The position numbers and the translations under genes are program-made. A stretch of 32,465 nt of DNA from Bacillota bacterium (lineage in GTDB: Bacteria > Bacillota > Dehalobacteriia > UBA4068). The stretch's first letter is position 1. The number at the start of each line of letters is the position of its first letter. Positions 1 through 8,421 of the stretch are shown here, in pieces. The DNA lies in the NCBI GenBank assembly GCA_030527285.1, contig JAUNBC010000002.1, positions 1 to 32,465 on the forward strand, given 5' to 3'. The notes beneath the pieces were generated by a model. It made no database searches and was not told where the DNA came from. It saw only the letters and a list, made by a program, of their open reading frames with translations.

Positions 1-37
1 GGGCGGTTTTTTGTAGCGAACGCTTTGCGTTCGCTAC
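1..37 (+). other. Window-edge T-tract and perfect hairpin
   Basis: The first 12 bases look like the 3' arm and T-tract of a plus-strand terminator whose 5' arm lies outside the window. Directly after it, positions 13-23 and 27-37 form a perfect 11-bp hairpin with a 3-base loop. On the plus strand no T-tract follows the second hairpin. The arrangement would fit a plus-strand gene to the left converging on rpmA, but this cannot be confirmed from inside the window. Confidence 0.35.
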
Positions 38-53
38 TCACTAAAGTTGAACA

Positions 54-81
54 AAGACCCTCGTCATCAGACGAGGGTCTT
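54..81 (-). terminator. Terminator of the rplU-rpmA operon
   Basis: Positions 54-65 and 70-81 form a perfect 12-bp GC-rich stem with a 4-base loop, 20 bp past the rpmA stop. The minus strand continues with TGTTC rather than a long T run, so the U-tract is weak, but the stem and position fit an intrinsic terminator. Confidence 0.75.
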
Positions 82-101
82 GATCTGCGCTTATCAAGCC
101 G

Positions 102-350
102 TTAATAGACGGAGACTTGCTTCCTCTCTCTATCCTTGCGCTCAAATTTGACTTTGCCGTCTTTCATCGCGAACAGGGTATCATCCTTACCGATGCCGAC
201 ATTATTGCCGGGATGGAATTTGGTACCGCGCTGACGCACGATGATCGTACCGGCGTTGACCTGCTGGCCGTCGCCGCGCTTCAAGCCCAACCGTTGCGCC
301 GCTGAATCACGGCCGTTGCGGGATGAGCCGCCTGCTTTTTTATGAGCCAT
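102..350 (-). CDS. rpmA: Ribosomal protein bL27
   Basis: This is the 82-residue large-subunit protein L27, whose basic N-terminus reaches toward the peptidyl-transferase centre. The N-terminal [16 protein letters not shown] block and the later [18 protein letters not shown] segment are typical of the family. The ATG is preceded by a strong GGGAGGG ribosome binding site. It follows rplU by about 40 bp and is followed by a terminator, so the two form a short operon. The protein begins directly at the mature-type N-terminus. Most Firmicutes L27 proteins instead carry a short extension removed by the protease Prp, whose gene normally lies between rplU and rpmA; here both the extension and the gene are absent. 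Confidence 0.98.
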   Translation of the reverse strand: MAHKKAGGSSRNGRDSAAQRLGLKRGDGQQVNAGTIIVRQRGTKFHPGNNVGIGKDDTLFAMKDGKVKFERKDRERKQVSVY

Positions 351-390
351 ATATATCCCTCCCTTACAGGATAAAAATCATATTACTGTG

Positions 391-702
391 CTAATTGAGT
401 ATCTTTTCGATCTGCAGCTTGGTATAAGGCTGACGATGGCCGTTCTTGGTACGCACGTTTTTCTTGGGTTTGTAGTGAAAAACTACGATCTTCTTGCCCT
501 TACCGTGCTCGACGACCTTGCATTGTACCTTAGCGCCTTCGATATACGGCTTGCCGGTGATCAGCGTATCGCCGTCCAGCACCGCCAGCACCTTTTCGAT
601 ATCAATGCTGGAATCGGCTTCGGCCTCCAGCAATTCGACACGAATGATATCGCCCTCGGCGACTTTGTACTGTTTACCGCCTGATTCAATTATCGCGAAC
701 AA
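391..702 (-). CDS. rplU: Ribosomal protein bL21
   Basis: This is large-subunit protein L21, which binds 23S rRNA. The [17 protein letters not shown] start and the [16 protein letters not shown] end are family hallmarks. An upstream GTG at 711 is in frame, but it lies inside the GGGGAGG Shine-Dalgarno itself. The TTG at 702 sits about 8 bases after that site and gives a 103-residue protein starting MFAIIESGG, which matches the usual length and N-terminus, so I place the start there. It is the first gene of the rplU-rpmA operon and has a near-consensus promoter upstream. Confidence 0.97.
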   Translation of the reverse strand: MFAIIESGGKQYKVAEGDIIRVELLEAEADSSIDIEKVLAVLDGDTLITGKPYIEGAKVQCKVVEHGKGKKIVVFHYKPKKNVRTKNGHRQPYTKLQIEKILN

Positions 703-800
703 ATGTTGCACCTCCCCTACTTTTTAGATAGCCTCGCCCGAATAAGGTACCCGCTGTGCGAGAGCAGGATTTATCACCTTTAAGGTGCGGTATGGCAACA
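703..800 (-). promoter_or_regulatory. Untranslated leader of rplU
   Basis: About 100 nt separate the predicted transcription start from the rplU start codon. The leader contains a short perfect dyad at 775-787 (CACCTT and AAGGTG arms). L21 leaders are known regulatory RNAs in Firmicutes, so this may be an autoregulatory leader, but I cannot match it to the described consensus by eye. Confidence 0.35.
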
Positions 801-805
801 GCTGA

Positions 806-834
806 ATAATATCATGCAGGAGCGGCTATGTCAA
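806..834 (-). promoter_or_regulatory. Promoter of rplU-rpmA
   Basis: On the minus strand TTGACA (829-834) is followed by exactly 17 bases and TATTAT (806-811), a near-perfect housekeeping sigma promoter. The -35 box overlaps the stop codon of the upstream RNase E/G gene (831-833). Confidence 0.85.
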
Positions 835-2108
835 GAATTATTTTGCGCCAAACGGGAATAGCGTTCGCTGAGCACGCGCCCCTTGCCGCCGCAATGCGGG
901 CATTCGCTCTCGATGATCGCCGACAGGTCGTGGCCGATCTTTTTGCGCGTCATTTCCACCAGGCCCAACTGCGTCATGCCGAGTATCGCGGCGCGAATGC
1001 GGTCCTTTTTCAGCTCCTCCTCAAAGGCCGCCAGCAGCTTCTGCTTATCCTGCTCGTCTTCCATATCGATAAAATCGACGACGATGATGCCGCCGATATT
1101 GCGCAGCCGCAATTGACGGGCGATCTCCGTCATTGCCTCCATATTGGTCTTGAACACCGTGTCTTGCAAATTTCTCTCGCCGACATATTTGCCGGTATTG
1201 ACGTCGATGACAGTCAAGGCCTCCATTTGATCAAAGATGATATAGCCGCCGTGCTTGAGCCAGACCTTGCGCTTGAGCGCCCGCTCCAGCTGCTCCTCGA
1301 TATTATAATCAGCCAGCAGATTGCGGCTTTCACGCAGGCGCAGCTTATCGCCCAGCGCCGGCGCGATCTCGGCTATCGTCTCGGCCACGCGCGCATACGC
1401 CTGCTCATCCTCCACCACGATCGCATCCAGATCCTGCGGATTGCCGTCGCGGATAGCGCGTTTAAGCTGATCAAAGTCCTGGTACAGCAAGGACGGCGGC
1501 TGCGCCTTGAGCGCGCTGCCCTGAATACGCCGCCATTTTTTCAGCAGCGCCTTGAGCTCGGCAGCCAGCTGCGCGCCGTCAGCCTCGGCGGCCACGGTGC
1601 GCACTATCGCTCCCATATTGGCCGGCAGCGTCTCGCGCACCAGCTCCTTGAGCTGCTCGCGCTGCTGCTCGTCCTCGATACGCCGCGATACGGCGATATA
1701 GTCGCCGCAGGGCAGCAGCACCACAAAACGTCCGGCCAGCGACGGCTGCAGGGTAACGCGCGCGCCCTTGGTACCGGCGGGCTCCTTGAACACCTGCACT
1801 ATCACCTGCTGACGCGGCTTGACCAGCTCGGTGATGCTGCGTTCGCCTTTGCCCTCCTCGGCGGCGGAGCCCGGCGGCGCGGCCGTCACCGCGTCGTCGA
1901 CATACAAAAAGCTGTTCTTCTCCAAGCCGATATCAACGAAGGCCGCCTGCATACCCGGCAGCACGTTTTCGACCTCGCCCAGATAAATATTACCCAGCAA
2001 ATACTGATTATCGGCGCGCGGCAGCGATATTTCCGCCAGCTGCCCGTCCTCGATATAAGCGATGACCGTATCCGCGCCGTCGAACCTGACCAGCATTTCT
2101 TTTGTCAT
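831..2108 (-). CDS. rng: Ribonuclease E/G family endoribonuclease
   Basis: This 425-residue protein is a single-strand-specific RNA endonuclease of the RNase E/G family, acting in rRNA maturation and mRNA decay. An S1-like RNA-binding region (roughly residues 35-125) is followed by the catalytic core. The metal-binding aspartates are visible as D302 in VIDVNTGKY and D345 in VVDFIDM, spaced as in the family. C403 and C406 in CPHCGGKG form the zinc-link motif. There is no long C-terminal scaffold domain, so it resembles RNase G rather than full-length RNase E. The ATG has an AAGGAGG site that overlaps the stop of the upstream radical SAM gene, implying co-transcription. The same chromosome also encodes RNase Y (29761-31302). 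Confidence 0.95.
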   Translation of the reverse strand: MTKEMLVRFDGADTVIAYIEDGQLAEISLPRADNQYLLGNIYLGEVENVLPGMQAAFVDIGLEKNSFLYVDDAVTAAPPGSAAEEGKGERSITELVKPRQQVIVQVFKEPAGTKGARVTLQPSLAGRFVVLLPCGDYIAVSRRIEDEQQREQLKELVRETLPANMGAIVRTVAAEADGAQLAAELKALLKKWRRIQGSALKAQPPSLLYQDFDQLKRAIRDGNPQDLDAIVVEDEQAYARVAETIAEIAPALGDKLRLRESRNLLADYNIEEQLERALKRKVWLKHGGYIIFDQMEALTVIDVNTGKYVGERNLQDTVFKTNMEAMTEIARQLRLRNIGGIIVVDFIDMEDEQDKQKLLAAFEEELKKDRIRAAILGMTQLGLVEMTRKKIGHDLSAIIESECPHCGGKGRVLSERYSRLAQNNS

Positions 2109-2118
2109 AACAGCCTCC

Positions 2119-4689
2119 TTATGCCAATGGACACGGCTCGATCAACTGGCCGTCCTTTTCGATAAACAATCCCTGCCGCTCCGTATATTCGATCTGCGCC
2201 AGCGGCGCGATGATCGCCGCTATCTCCTGCGGACGCGGCGCCGCGCCGCGATCCAGCCGCAAATGGGCGATGATGCTGTCGCCGGTCACCGTCAGCCCCA
2301 CCAGGCTCTGCATCATGTCGATGCTGCGCTTGCCCTTGGGGCTGTCGCGCTCGATCAGCAATTCCGGCTCCTGACGCAGCTTCTGCACCGCCTGCTCGAT
2401 CTCGGCGGTGAGCGGCACGGCCAGCTTGATGCGATAAATGGCGTAATTGATCTCCGCCATCAACGACGGCAAGCCTCGATCCACGGCGACGGCGTTGAGC
2501 AGGCGCAGACCCGCGGGCAGCAGGCTGTCGAGCGTCCGCCACCAGCCGTCGGGCGGCTCAGCGGCGAAGTATATATCCACATACTCGGCGTCGCCGCGCA
2601 GGCCTACCGGATGCGCCGGCCCCCACGATAGCTGGATATGCGGATTGAACCCTTGAGTGAAAGCTACCGGCAGACCGCTGCGCCGCAGACCCTTCTCCAA
2701 AGCGGCCAGCAGATCGAGATGCGATAGCCATGCCATATCGCCCTGTATCGACAGACGGCAGCGCCAACGGCTGACAGCGGCAGCCGGCTTGACCGCTTGC
2801 CGCGGCGGCGGCGGAGCAGCGGCGGCGGCAGCCAGCCGCGTCTCTACGCCCAGCGCCGGACAAACGCCGCAACCCGAGCATTCGCCATGCCGGCAATCGG
2901 CGGTCAGCTGCGCCGCCCGGGCGCGCTGGTACTCGCGGTACAGCCAGCCCTCGTCGATACCGCAATCTATATGCCGCCACGCCAGCGGCGAATCCGCCTG
3001 ATACTCGGCGGCCGCGTATTGCTCTATGCTCAAGCCCTCGCCGGCAAAAGCGCTCCGCCACAGCTCGGCACGAAAATGCTCGCTCCAACCGTCAAAAATA
3101 CAGCCCGCGCGATAGGCGCGCAGCAATACCGCGCCCAGACGGCGGTCGCCGCGAGCAAAGGCCGCCTCTAACAGCGAGGCCGCAATATCGTGAAAATTGA
3201 CCGTCACCTGCCGCAGCGGCTTGAGCAGCTCCAATAACAGCTGCTGCTTATGCTGTAATTGTTCGGCGCCGCAGCCGCCCGCATACTGGAACGGCGTATG
3301 CGCCTTGGGCACGAAGGAGGCCACGCCGAGGGTGATCTTCAGCGGCTTGCGCGCCCCCGGAGGCCGCCAGGCGCGCGCCGCGGCGACGATCTGCCGGCAT
3401 AAGCCGGCGATAGCGGCGATATCCTCATCCTGCTCAAAAGGCAGGCCGATCATAAAATACAGCTTGATCGTGCTATAACCCTGCGAAAAGGCGGCGGCCG
3501 CCGCCGACAGTATATCCTGTTCGCTCACGCCCTTGTTGATCACGGCGCGCATCCGCTCGCTGCCGGCCTCCGGAGCCAGCGTGATACCGCTTTTGCGCAC
3601 CTGCTGCGTACGCGCCGCCAAACCCACGGAGAACGCGTCCACGCGCAGGGAAGGCAGCGTCACGCCCACGCCGCGCGCGCCGTGCGCGGCATGAAGCTGG
3701 TCGATCAGGCTGTCGATGCGGCTGTAATCGGCGCTGGACAGCGACAGCAGCGATATATCCTCATAGCCGGAGCAATTGATATTATCCGCCGCCTGCTGCA
3801 GTAGCAGCGGCTCGGATTTCTCACGCAGCGGCCGGTAGATGATACCGGCCTGACAGAAGCGGCAGCCATGGGTGCAGCCGCGCATCACCTCGACCACGGC
3901 GCGATCATGCACGGCCTTGACCTGCGGCAGTAGCGGCTGACGCGGGAAAGGCGCCTCGTCGATAGCGGCGATCACCCGCTTTTGCACGCGCGGCGGCGCG
4001 CCGTCTTGCGCAGTCAGGGAGCTGAAGCGGCCCCCGGCGTCGTAATGCGGCGTGTACAGGTTCGGCACATAGCAGCCGCCGATGGCGGCGGCGCGCGCCA
4101 GCAATTGCCCGCGGCCTATACCCTCGGCCTTGGCCTCGGCGCATAAACGCAGCAGCTCGATCAGGCTCTGCTCCGCCTCGCCGATCAGGAACAGGTCGAT
4201 GAAATCAGCCAGCGGCTCGGGATTGCAGGCACAGGGACCGCCGGCTATCACCAGCGGCTGCCCGCCGCCGCGTTCGGCCGCCAGCAGCGGCAGACCGGCC
4301 AGATCGAGCATCGCCAGCACATTGGTATAGCTGAGCTCATATTGCAGCGTAAAGCCGATAACGTCGAATTCGGCGGCCGGACTGCGGCTCTCCCATGAAA
4401 ACAGCGGCAGCCGGTATTCACGCATTTTGCCGATCATATCAGTCAGCGGCATAAAGGCGCGCTCCATCGCCAGACGCGGCTGACGGTTGACCGCCTCATA
4501 GAGCACGCGCAGGCCCAGATGGCTCATACCGATCTCATAGCTGTCGGGAAAAGCGAACAGCATCCGGCAATCCAGCTGCGCCGCGTCTTTGACAATGGCG
4601 TTATACTCGCCGCCGCCATATTGCCCGGGCCGCTCGACATAAGGGAAAACGCTGGTATTCAGTAATTGCTGTAATTGCGATCTATGCAA
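2119..4689 (-). CDS. Fused B12-binding-type radical SAM protein and DUF2344 domain
   Basis: This 856-residue protein joins two families often encoded as neighbours (TIGR03960 and TIGR03936/DUF2344). The N-terminal ~260 residues resemble a cobalamin-binding-like domain. The radical SAM core follows, with C272, C276 and C279 in the CX3CX2C cluster motif, and runs to about residue 500. A second cysteine group, C599, C604, C607 and C610, lies near the junction and may bind another iron-sulfur cluster. An Ala/Pro-rich linker leads to the DUF2344 part from about residue 642. The start is a TTG at 4689 with a GGAGG site six bases upstream. Its substrate is unknown to me. The constant pairing with RNase E/G in related genomes suggests a role in RNA or ribosome biology, which is inference. 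Confidence 0.9.
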   Translation of the reverse strand: MHRSQLQQLLNTSVFPYVERPGQYGGGEYNAIVKDAAQLDCRMLFAFPDSYEIGMSHLGLRVLYEAVNRQPRLAMERAFMPLTDMIGKMREYRLPLFSWESRSPAAEFDVIGFTLQYELSYTNVLAMLDLAGLPLLAAERGGGQPLVIAGGPCACNPEPLADFIDLFLIGEAEQSLIELLRLCAEAKAEGIGRGQLLARAAAIGGCYVPNLYTPHYDAGGRFSSLTAQDGAPPRVQKRVIAAIDEAPFPRQPLLPQVKAVHDRAVVEVMRGCTHGCRFCQAGIIYRPLREKSEPLLLQQAADNINCSGYEDISLLSLSSADYSRIDSLIDQLHAAHGARGVGVTLPSLRVDAFSVGLAARTQQVRKSGITLAPEAGSERMRAVINKGVSEQDILSAAAAAFSQGYSTIKLYFMIGLPFEQDEDIAAIAGLCRQIVAAARAWRPPGARKPLKITLGVASFVPKAHTPFQYAGGCGAEQLQHKQQLLLELLKPLRQVTVNFHDIAASLLEAAFARGDRRLGAVLLRAYRAGCIFDGWSEHFRAELWRSAFAGEGLSIEQYAAAEYQADSPLAWRHIDCGIDEGWLYREYQRARAAQLTADCRHGECSGCGVCPALGVETRLAAAAAAPPPPRQAVKPAAAVSRWRCRLSIQGDMAWLSHLDLLAALEKGLRRSGLPVAFTQGFNPHIQLSWGPAHPVGLRGDAEYVDIYFAAEPPDGWWRTLDSLLPAGLRLLNAVAVDRGLPSLMAEINYAIYRIKLAVPLTAEIEQAVQKLRQEPELLIERDSPKGKRSIDMMQSLVGLTVTGDSIIAHLRLDRGAAPRPQEIAAIIAPLAQIEYTERQGLFIEKDGQLIEPCPLA

Positions 4690-4711
4690 GATTAGCCTCC
4701 GATGCTTGCGT

Positions 4712-5521
4712 CTATATCAGCTTATCGCCGCGCAGCATTATCTCGCCCGCCACATGGCTGCCCAAGCCGTATTGCGCCGCCAGCTGCAAATACTCGATGT
4801 TCGCCGGCGGCAGGGCGCAGAGCGTGGCCAAAGTCATGTCGATGGCCACCGCGTCATGTCCGGCCAGCAGGCAATCCAAACGCGGCGGTTGGAAGGCGAT
4901 ATTGACGCTGCGGCAGTCGATGATGCTCAGATCGGGCGAGACCGCGCCGTAAATATCGACCAGCATCCGCTGCCGGTGTTCGTCGTCGCAGCCGGCAAAG
5001 GCCGGACAAGCGGCGGCGCAGTTGACGATAGCCCCGCCGAACAGCCGCCCCTCGCTAACGCGCAGTTTGGCGGCCGAGATCAACACGTCGTACAACGCCA
5101 GCGGCGCGGCGATATCCAGATGATCGGCGCTCAAGGCGTCGGCGCAAGATCGACGCACCGTACCGCGGGCGGAAAGGTCGATCAGCTCCGCGCCGCTCTC
5201 CGCCAAAGCCGCGTAGCCGCTATCCGTTAAGACCCGCGGCAGCGGGAAACCGGCTGCCGGACGCAGCGCCACGCCAACGCGCGCAGCTCCGGCGGCATAG
5301 ATCAGCTCGACCAGCGCCGCCAATAGATCGGGCGGGAAATGCACGCCCTGCGACGGCGGCGCGGGCAGGCATACGTCGCTGAGTATCAGCACGCTCTCGC
5401 CGGGCATGACAAAAAACTCCACTCCGGCCAACGGCTGCAATAGCTTTGTCAACAGCTCACGCTGTTCGGCTCGTTGTTCGGCGGCCGCTTCGGCGGCGCG
5501 CGCTACGGATATGACCGGCAT
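4712..5521 (-). CDS. DUF362 domain-containing protein
   Basis: This 269-residue protein of unknown function has the DUF362 pattern: a block resembling 'GVHFPPDLLAALVELIYAAGA' near the start, a central segment with ISAAKLRVSEGRLFGGAI, then DLSIIDC and LLAGHDAVAIDMTLA, and a C-terminal AAQYGLG. It has no separate ferredoxin domain. A longer reading frame begins at an ATG at 5569, but a promoter -10 box ends five bases before that ATG, so transcription would start on it. The ATG at 5521 has a GAGG site and yields MPVISVARAAE; I choose it. The gene ends 22 bp before the radical SAM start and probably leads a DUF362-radical SAM-rng operon. Confidence 0.85.
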   Translation of the reverse strand: MPVISVARAAEAAAEQRAEQRELLTKLLQPLAGVEFFVMPGESVLILSDVCLPAPPSQGVHFPPDLLAALVELIYAAGAARVGVALRPAAGFPLPRVLTDSGYAALAESGAELIDLSARGTVRRSCADALSADHLDIAAPLALYDVLISAAKLRVSEGRLFGGAIVNCAAACPAFAGCDDEHRQRMLVDIYGAVSPDLSIIDCRSVNIAFQPPRLDCLLAGHDAVAIDMTLATLCALPPANIEYLQLAAQYGLGSHVAGEIMLRGDKLI

Positions 5522-5573
5522 GATTACCTCGCTCGGAATATTGGCCGCCCTGCTGTTCAACGCGGCCATCCCT

Positions 5574-5602
5574 ATTATATAGCTTTATCTCTGATATTGC
5601 AA
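5574..5602 (-). promoter_or_regulatory. Promoter of the DUF362-radical SAM-rng operon
   Basis: On the minus strand TTGCAA (5597-5602), 17 bases, then TATAAT (5574-5579). The predicted transcription start falls near 5567, downstream of the ppdK terminator and upstream of the chosen DUF362 start. Confidence 0.75.
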
Positions 5603-5618
5603 TGCGCGCCGGATGATA

Positions 5619-5650
5619 AAAGCCCCGCCGTCAGCTGACGGCGGGGCTTT
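5619..5650 (-). terminator. Terminator of ppdK
   Basis: A 32-bp perfect palindrome centred at 5634/5635, 29 bp past the ppdK stop, with a GC-rich stem. The minus strand runs into TTTTATC after it, as in an intrinsic terminator. Confidence 0.9.
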
Positions 5651-5678
5651 GGCAATCAATAGCCGTGCGGTATCGGGA

Positions 5679-8306
5679 TCATTCGTCGGCGAGAGCCGCC
5701 TGCGCCGCCGCCAAACGGGCGATCGGGACGCGATACGGCGAACAGCTGACATATTGCAGGCCGATCTGATGGCAGAAGGCCACGGAGGCCGGATCGCCGC
5801 CATGCTCGCCGCAAATGCCGAGCTTGATGTCGGGGCGGGTGGCCTTGCCCTTTTCCACCGCTATCTTCATCAGCTGGCCTACGCCCTTGAAATCAACGCG
5901 GGCAAAAGGATCGCTCTCATAGATCTGCTTCTTGTAGTATTCGTCCAGGAAGGCTCCGGCGTCATCGCGGGAGAAGCCGAAGGTCATCTGCGTCAGGTCA
6001 TTGGTGCCGAAGGAGAAGAACTGCGCGGTCTCGGCGATCTCGTCGGCGACCAGACAGGCGCGCGGTATCTCGATCATCGTGCCGACCAGATACTTCATCT
6101 GCGCGCCGGCCTCGGCGATCACCTTATCGGCGGTAGCCTTGACGGTATCGGCGACATAATCCAGCTCTTTCTTCTCGCCGGTCAACGGTATCATGATCTC
6201 CGGTACGATATGCAGGCCATGCTTTTTGTTGACGGCGATCGCCGCCTCGATGATGGCGCGCGCCTGCATCTCGGCGATCTCCGGATAGGTGACGCACAGA
6301 CGGCAGCCGCGATGACCCATCATCGGGTTGAACTCATGCAGCTGTTCGCAGCGCGCCTTGACCTGTTCGAAGGTGATGCCCATATCCTTAGCCAGCAGCC
6401 GCATATCCGCCTCTTCCTTGGGCAGGAATTCATGCAGCGGCGGGTCGAGCAGACGCACCGTCACCGGCCGTTCCTGCATCGCCTCGTAAATGCCGATGAA
6501 GTCCTCGCGCTGCATTTCCAGCAAATAGCCGAGCGCCTTGCGGCGGGCGGGCTCGTCGGTGGCCAGGATCATCTCGCGCATCCTCGGGATGCGGTCCTCC
6601 TTGAAGAACATATGCTCGGTGCGGGTCAGGCCGATGCCCTCCGCGCCAAAGCTCACGGCATTGGCCGCGTCGCGCGGCGTATCGGCATTGGTGCGTACCT
6701 TGAGCTTGCGGTATTTATCAGCCCATTCCATAAAGCGGGCGAAATCGCCGGTGATAGCCACAGCCTGCGTCTTGACGTCGCCGGCATAGATCTTACCGGT
6801 GCTGCCGTCGAGCGAGATATAATCGCCCTCCTTAAAGCTATGGCCGCCCAATTCCAGCGTCTTGGCCTGCTCGTCTATCTTAGCGTCGCCGCAGCCGGCC
6901 ACGCAGCAGGTGCCCATGCCGCGCGCGACCACCGCCGCATGGGAGGTCATGCCGCCGCGCACCGTCAGCACGCCCTCGGCGGCGACCATACCCTCGATAT
7001 CCTCGGGCGAAGTCTCCAAGCGCGCCAGCACCACGCGCTCCTTGCGCTCATTATGCGCCTGCTTGGCGTCCTCGGCGGTGAAGTACAGCTTACCGGCAGC
7101 GGAACCGGGAGAGGCGGGCAACGCCTGACCGATCTGCTCGGCAGCCTTCAGCGCCGCCGGGTCAAAGGTCGGATGCAATACCTGATCGAGCTGCTTGGGA
7201 TCGACCTTGAGCAGCGCTTCTTTCTCGGAGATCATACCCTCGTCCACCATATCGACGGCGATCTTCAACGCCGCGGCGGCGGTACGCTTGCCGTTGCGCG
7301 TTTGCAGAAAATACAGCTTGCCATCCTCGATGGTGAACTCCATATCCTGCATATCCTTATAATGCTGCTCCAGACGATGGGCGATCTCCACGAACTCACG
7401 ATAAGCGGCGGGCATATCCTGCTCCAGCACCGAGATCGGCTTGGGCGTGCGGATACCGGCCACCACGTCCTCGCCCTGCGCGTTCATCAAGTATTCGCCG
7501 TAGATCTTATTCTCGCCGGTGGCGGGATTGCGGGTAAAGGCCACGCCGGTGCCGCTGGTATCGCCCATATTGCCGAACACCATCATCTGCACGTTGACGG
7601 CGGTGCCCCAGTCGCCGGGTATATCGTTCATGCGGCGATAGACGATAGCGCGGTCATTGTTCCATGAGCGAAACACGGCGGTGATCGCGCCCATCAGCTG
7701 TTCGTAGGGGTCGGCGGGAAAATCTTCGCCCAGCTTGGCCTTATACTCGGCCTTGAACTGGCCGGCCAGCTCCTTGAGATCATCGGCGGTCAGCTCGGTA
7801 TCGAGCTTAACGCCCTTTTTATGCTTCATCTCGTCGATCAGCTGCTCAAAATACTTCTTCCCGACTTCCATCACCACGTCGGAATACATCTGGATGAAGC
7901 GGCGATAGGAATCATAGGCAAAGCGCGGATTGCCGGTCTTTTTGGCAAAGGCCTCTACCACCTCGTCGTTCAAGCCAAGATTGAGGATGGTATCCATCAT
8001 GCCCGGCATCGAGGCGCGCGCGCCCGAACGCACCGATACCAGCAGCGGATTGTCGATGCTGCCGAATTTTTTGCCGGAGATCTTTTCCAGCTCCGCCAGC
8101 GCCGCTTCGATCTGCCGCTTGATCTCGGGAGAAATAGTCTTGCCCTGAGCGTAATAATCATTGCAGGCCTCGGTGCTCACGGTAAAGCCCTGCGGTATCG
8201 GCATACCCAGCTTGGTCATCTCGGCCAGGTTTGCGCCCTTACCGCCGAGCAGGCTTTTCATCGTCGCGTCACCTTCACGGAATTGATACACATACTTTGT
8301 TGCCAT
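5679..8306 (-). CDS. ppdK: Pyruvate, phosphate dikinase
   Basis: This 875-residue enzyme interconverts pyruvate, ATP and phosphate with PEP, AMP and pyrophosphate. An N-terminal ATP-grasp domain opens with the KSLLGGKGANLAEM motif. The phosphohistidine domain carries catalytic H456 in GGMTSHAAVVARG. The C-terminal PEP/pyruvate barrel contains GTNDLTQMTFGFSRDDA and C832 in CGEHGGDPASVAFC. T454, two residues before the histidine, is the position that a dedicated bifunctional regulator phosphorylates in plants and some bacteria. The ATG has a GGAGG site about 8 bases upstream. The gene is monocistronic, with its own promoter and terminator. It likely serves pyrophosphate-linked glycolysis or PEP synthesis in an anaerobe, which is inference. 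Confidence 0.98.
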   Translation of the reverse strand: MATKYVYQFREGDATMKSLLGGKGANLAEMTKLGMPIPQGFTVSTEACNDYYAQGKTISPEIKRQIEAALAELEKISGKKFGSIDNPLLVSVRSGARASMPGMMDTILNLGLNDEVVEAFAKKTGNPRFAYDSYRRFIQMYSDVVMEVGKKYFEQLIDEMKHKKGVKLDTELTADDLKELAGQFKAEYKAKLGEDFPADPYEQLMGAITAVFRSWNNDRAIVYRRMNDIPGDWGTAVNVQMMVFGNMGDTSGTGVAFTRNPATGENKIYGEYLMNAQGEDVVAGIRTPKPISVLEQDMPAAYREFVEIAHRLEQHYKDMQDMEFTIEDGKLYFLQTRNGKRTAAAALKIAVDMVDEGMISEKEALLKVDPKQLDQVLHPTFDPAALKAAEQIGQALPASPGSAAGKLYFTAEDAKQAHNERKERVVLARLETSPEDIEGMVAAEGVLTVRGGMTSHAAVVARGMGTCCVAGCGDAKIDEQAKTLELGGHSFKEGDYISLDGSTGKIYAGDVKTQAVAITGDFARFMEWADKYRKLKVRTNADTPRDAANAVSFGAEGIGLTRTEHMFFKEDRIPRMREMILATDEPARRKALGYLLEMQREDFIGIYEAMQERPVTVRLLDPPLHEFLPKEEADMRLLAKDMGITFEQVKARCEQLHEFNPMMGHRGCRLCVTYPEIAEMQARAIIEAAIAVNKKHGLHIVPEIMIPLTGEKKELDYVADTVKATADKVIAEAGAQMKYLVGTMIEIPRACLVADEIAETAQFFSFGTNDLTQMTFGFSRDDAGAFLDEYYKKQIYESDPFARVDFKGVGQLMKIAVEKGKATRPDIKLGICGEHGGDPASVAFCHQIGLQYVSCSPYRVPIARLAAAQAALADE

Positions 8307-8364
8307 ACTTCCTACCTCCGTTCATTCATAATACGATGACTTTCTATGGTCGTTATTGGATACA

Positions 8365-8406
8365 AGTATACTCTAATATTATACTCTACTATTACCATTA
8401 AAGCAA
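8365..8406 (-). promoter_or_regulatory. Promoter of ppdK with overlapping dyad
   Basis: On the minus strand TTGCTT (8401-8406), 17 bases, then TATAAT (8378-8383). A 6-bp inverted repeat, AGTATA at 8365-8370 and TATACT at 8380-8385, overlaps the -10 region and could be an operator. The leader to the ATG is about 65 nt. Confidence 0.75.
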
Positions 8407-8421
8407 GTGCGAATAAGCGCT

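Noticed and set aside
828-2165. 445-codon open frame on the plus strand
   Set aside because: It is the antisense shadow of the RNase E/G gene, which has full catalytic motifs; the plus-strand frame shows no domain I can recognise.
5613-7667. 684-codon open frame on the plus strand
   Set aside because: It lies wholly antisense to ppdK, reads as repetitive Leu/His/Arg/Gly-rich sequence, and reflects the codon bias of the GC-rich gene beneath it.
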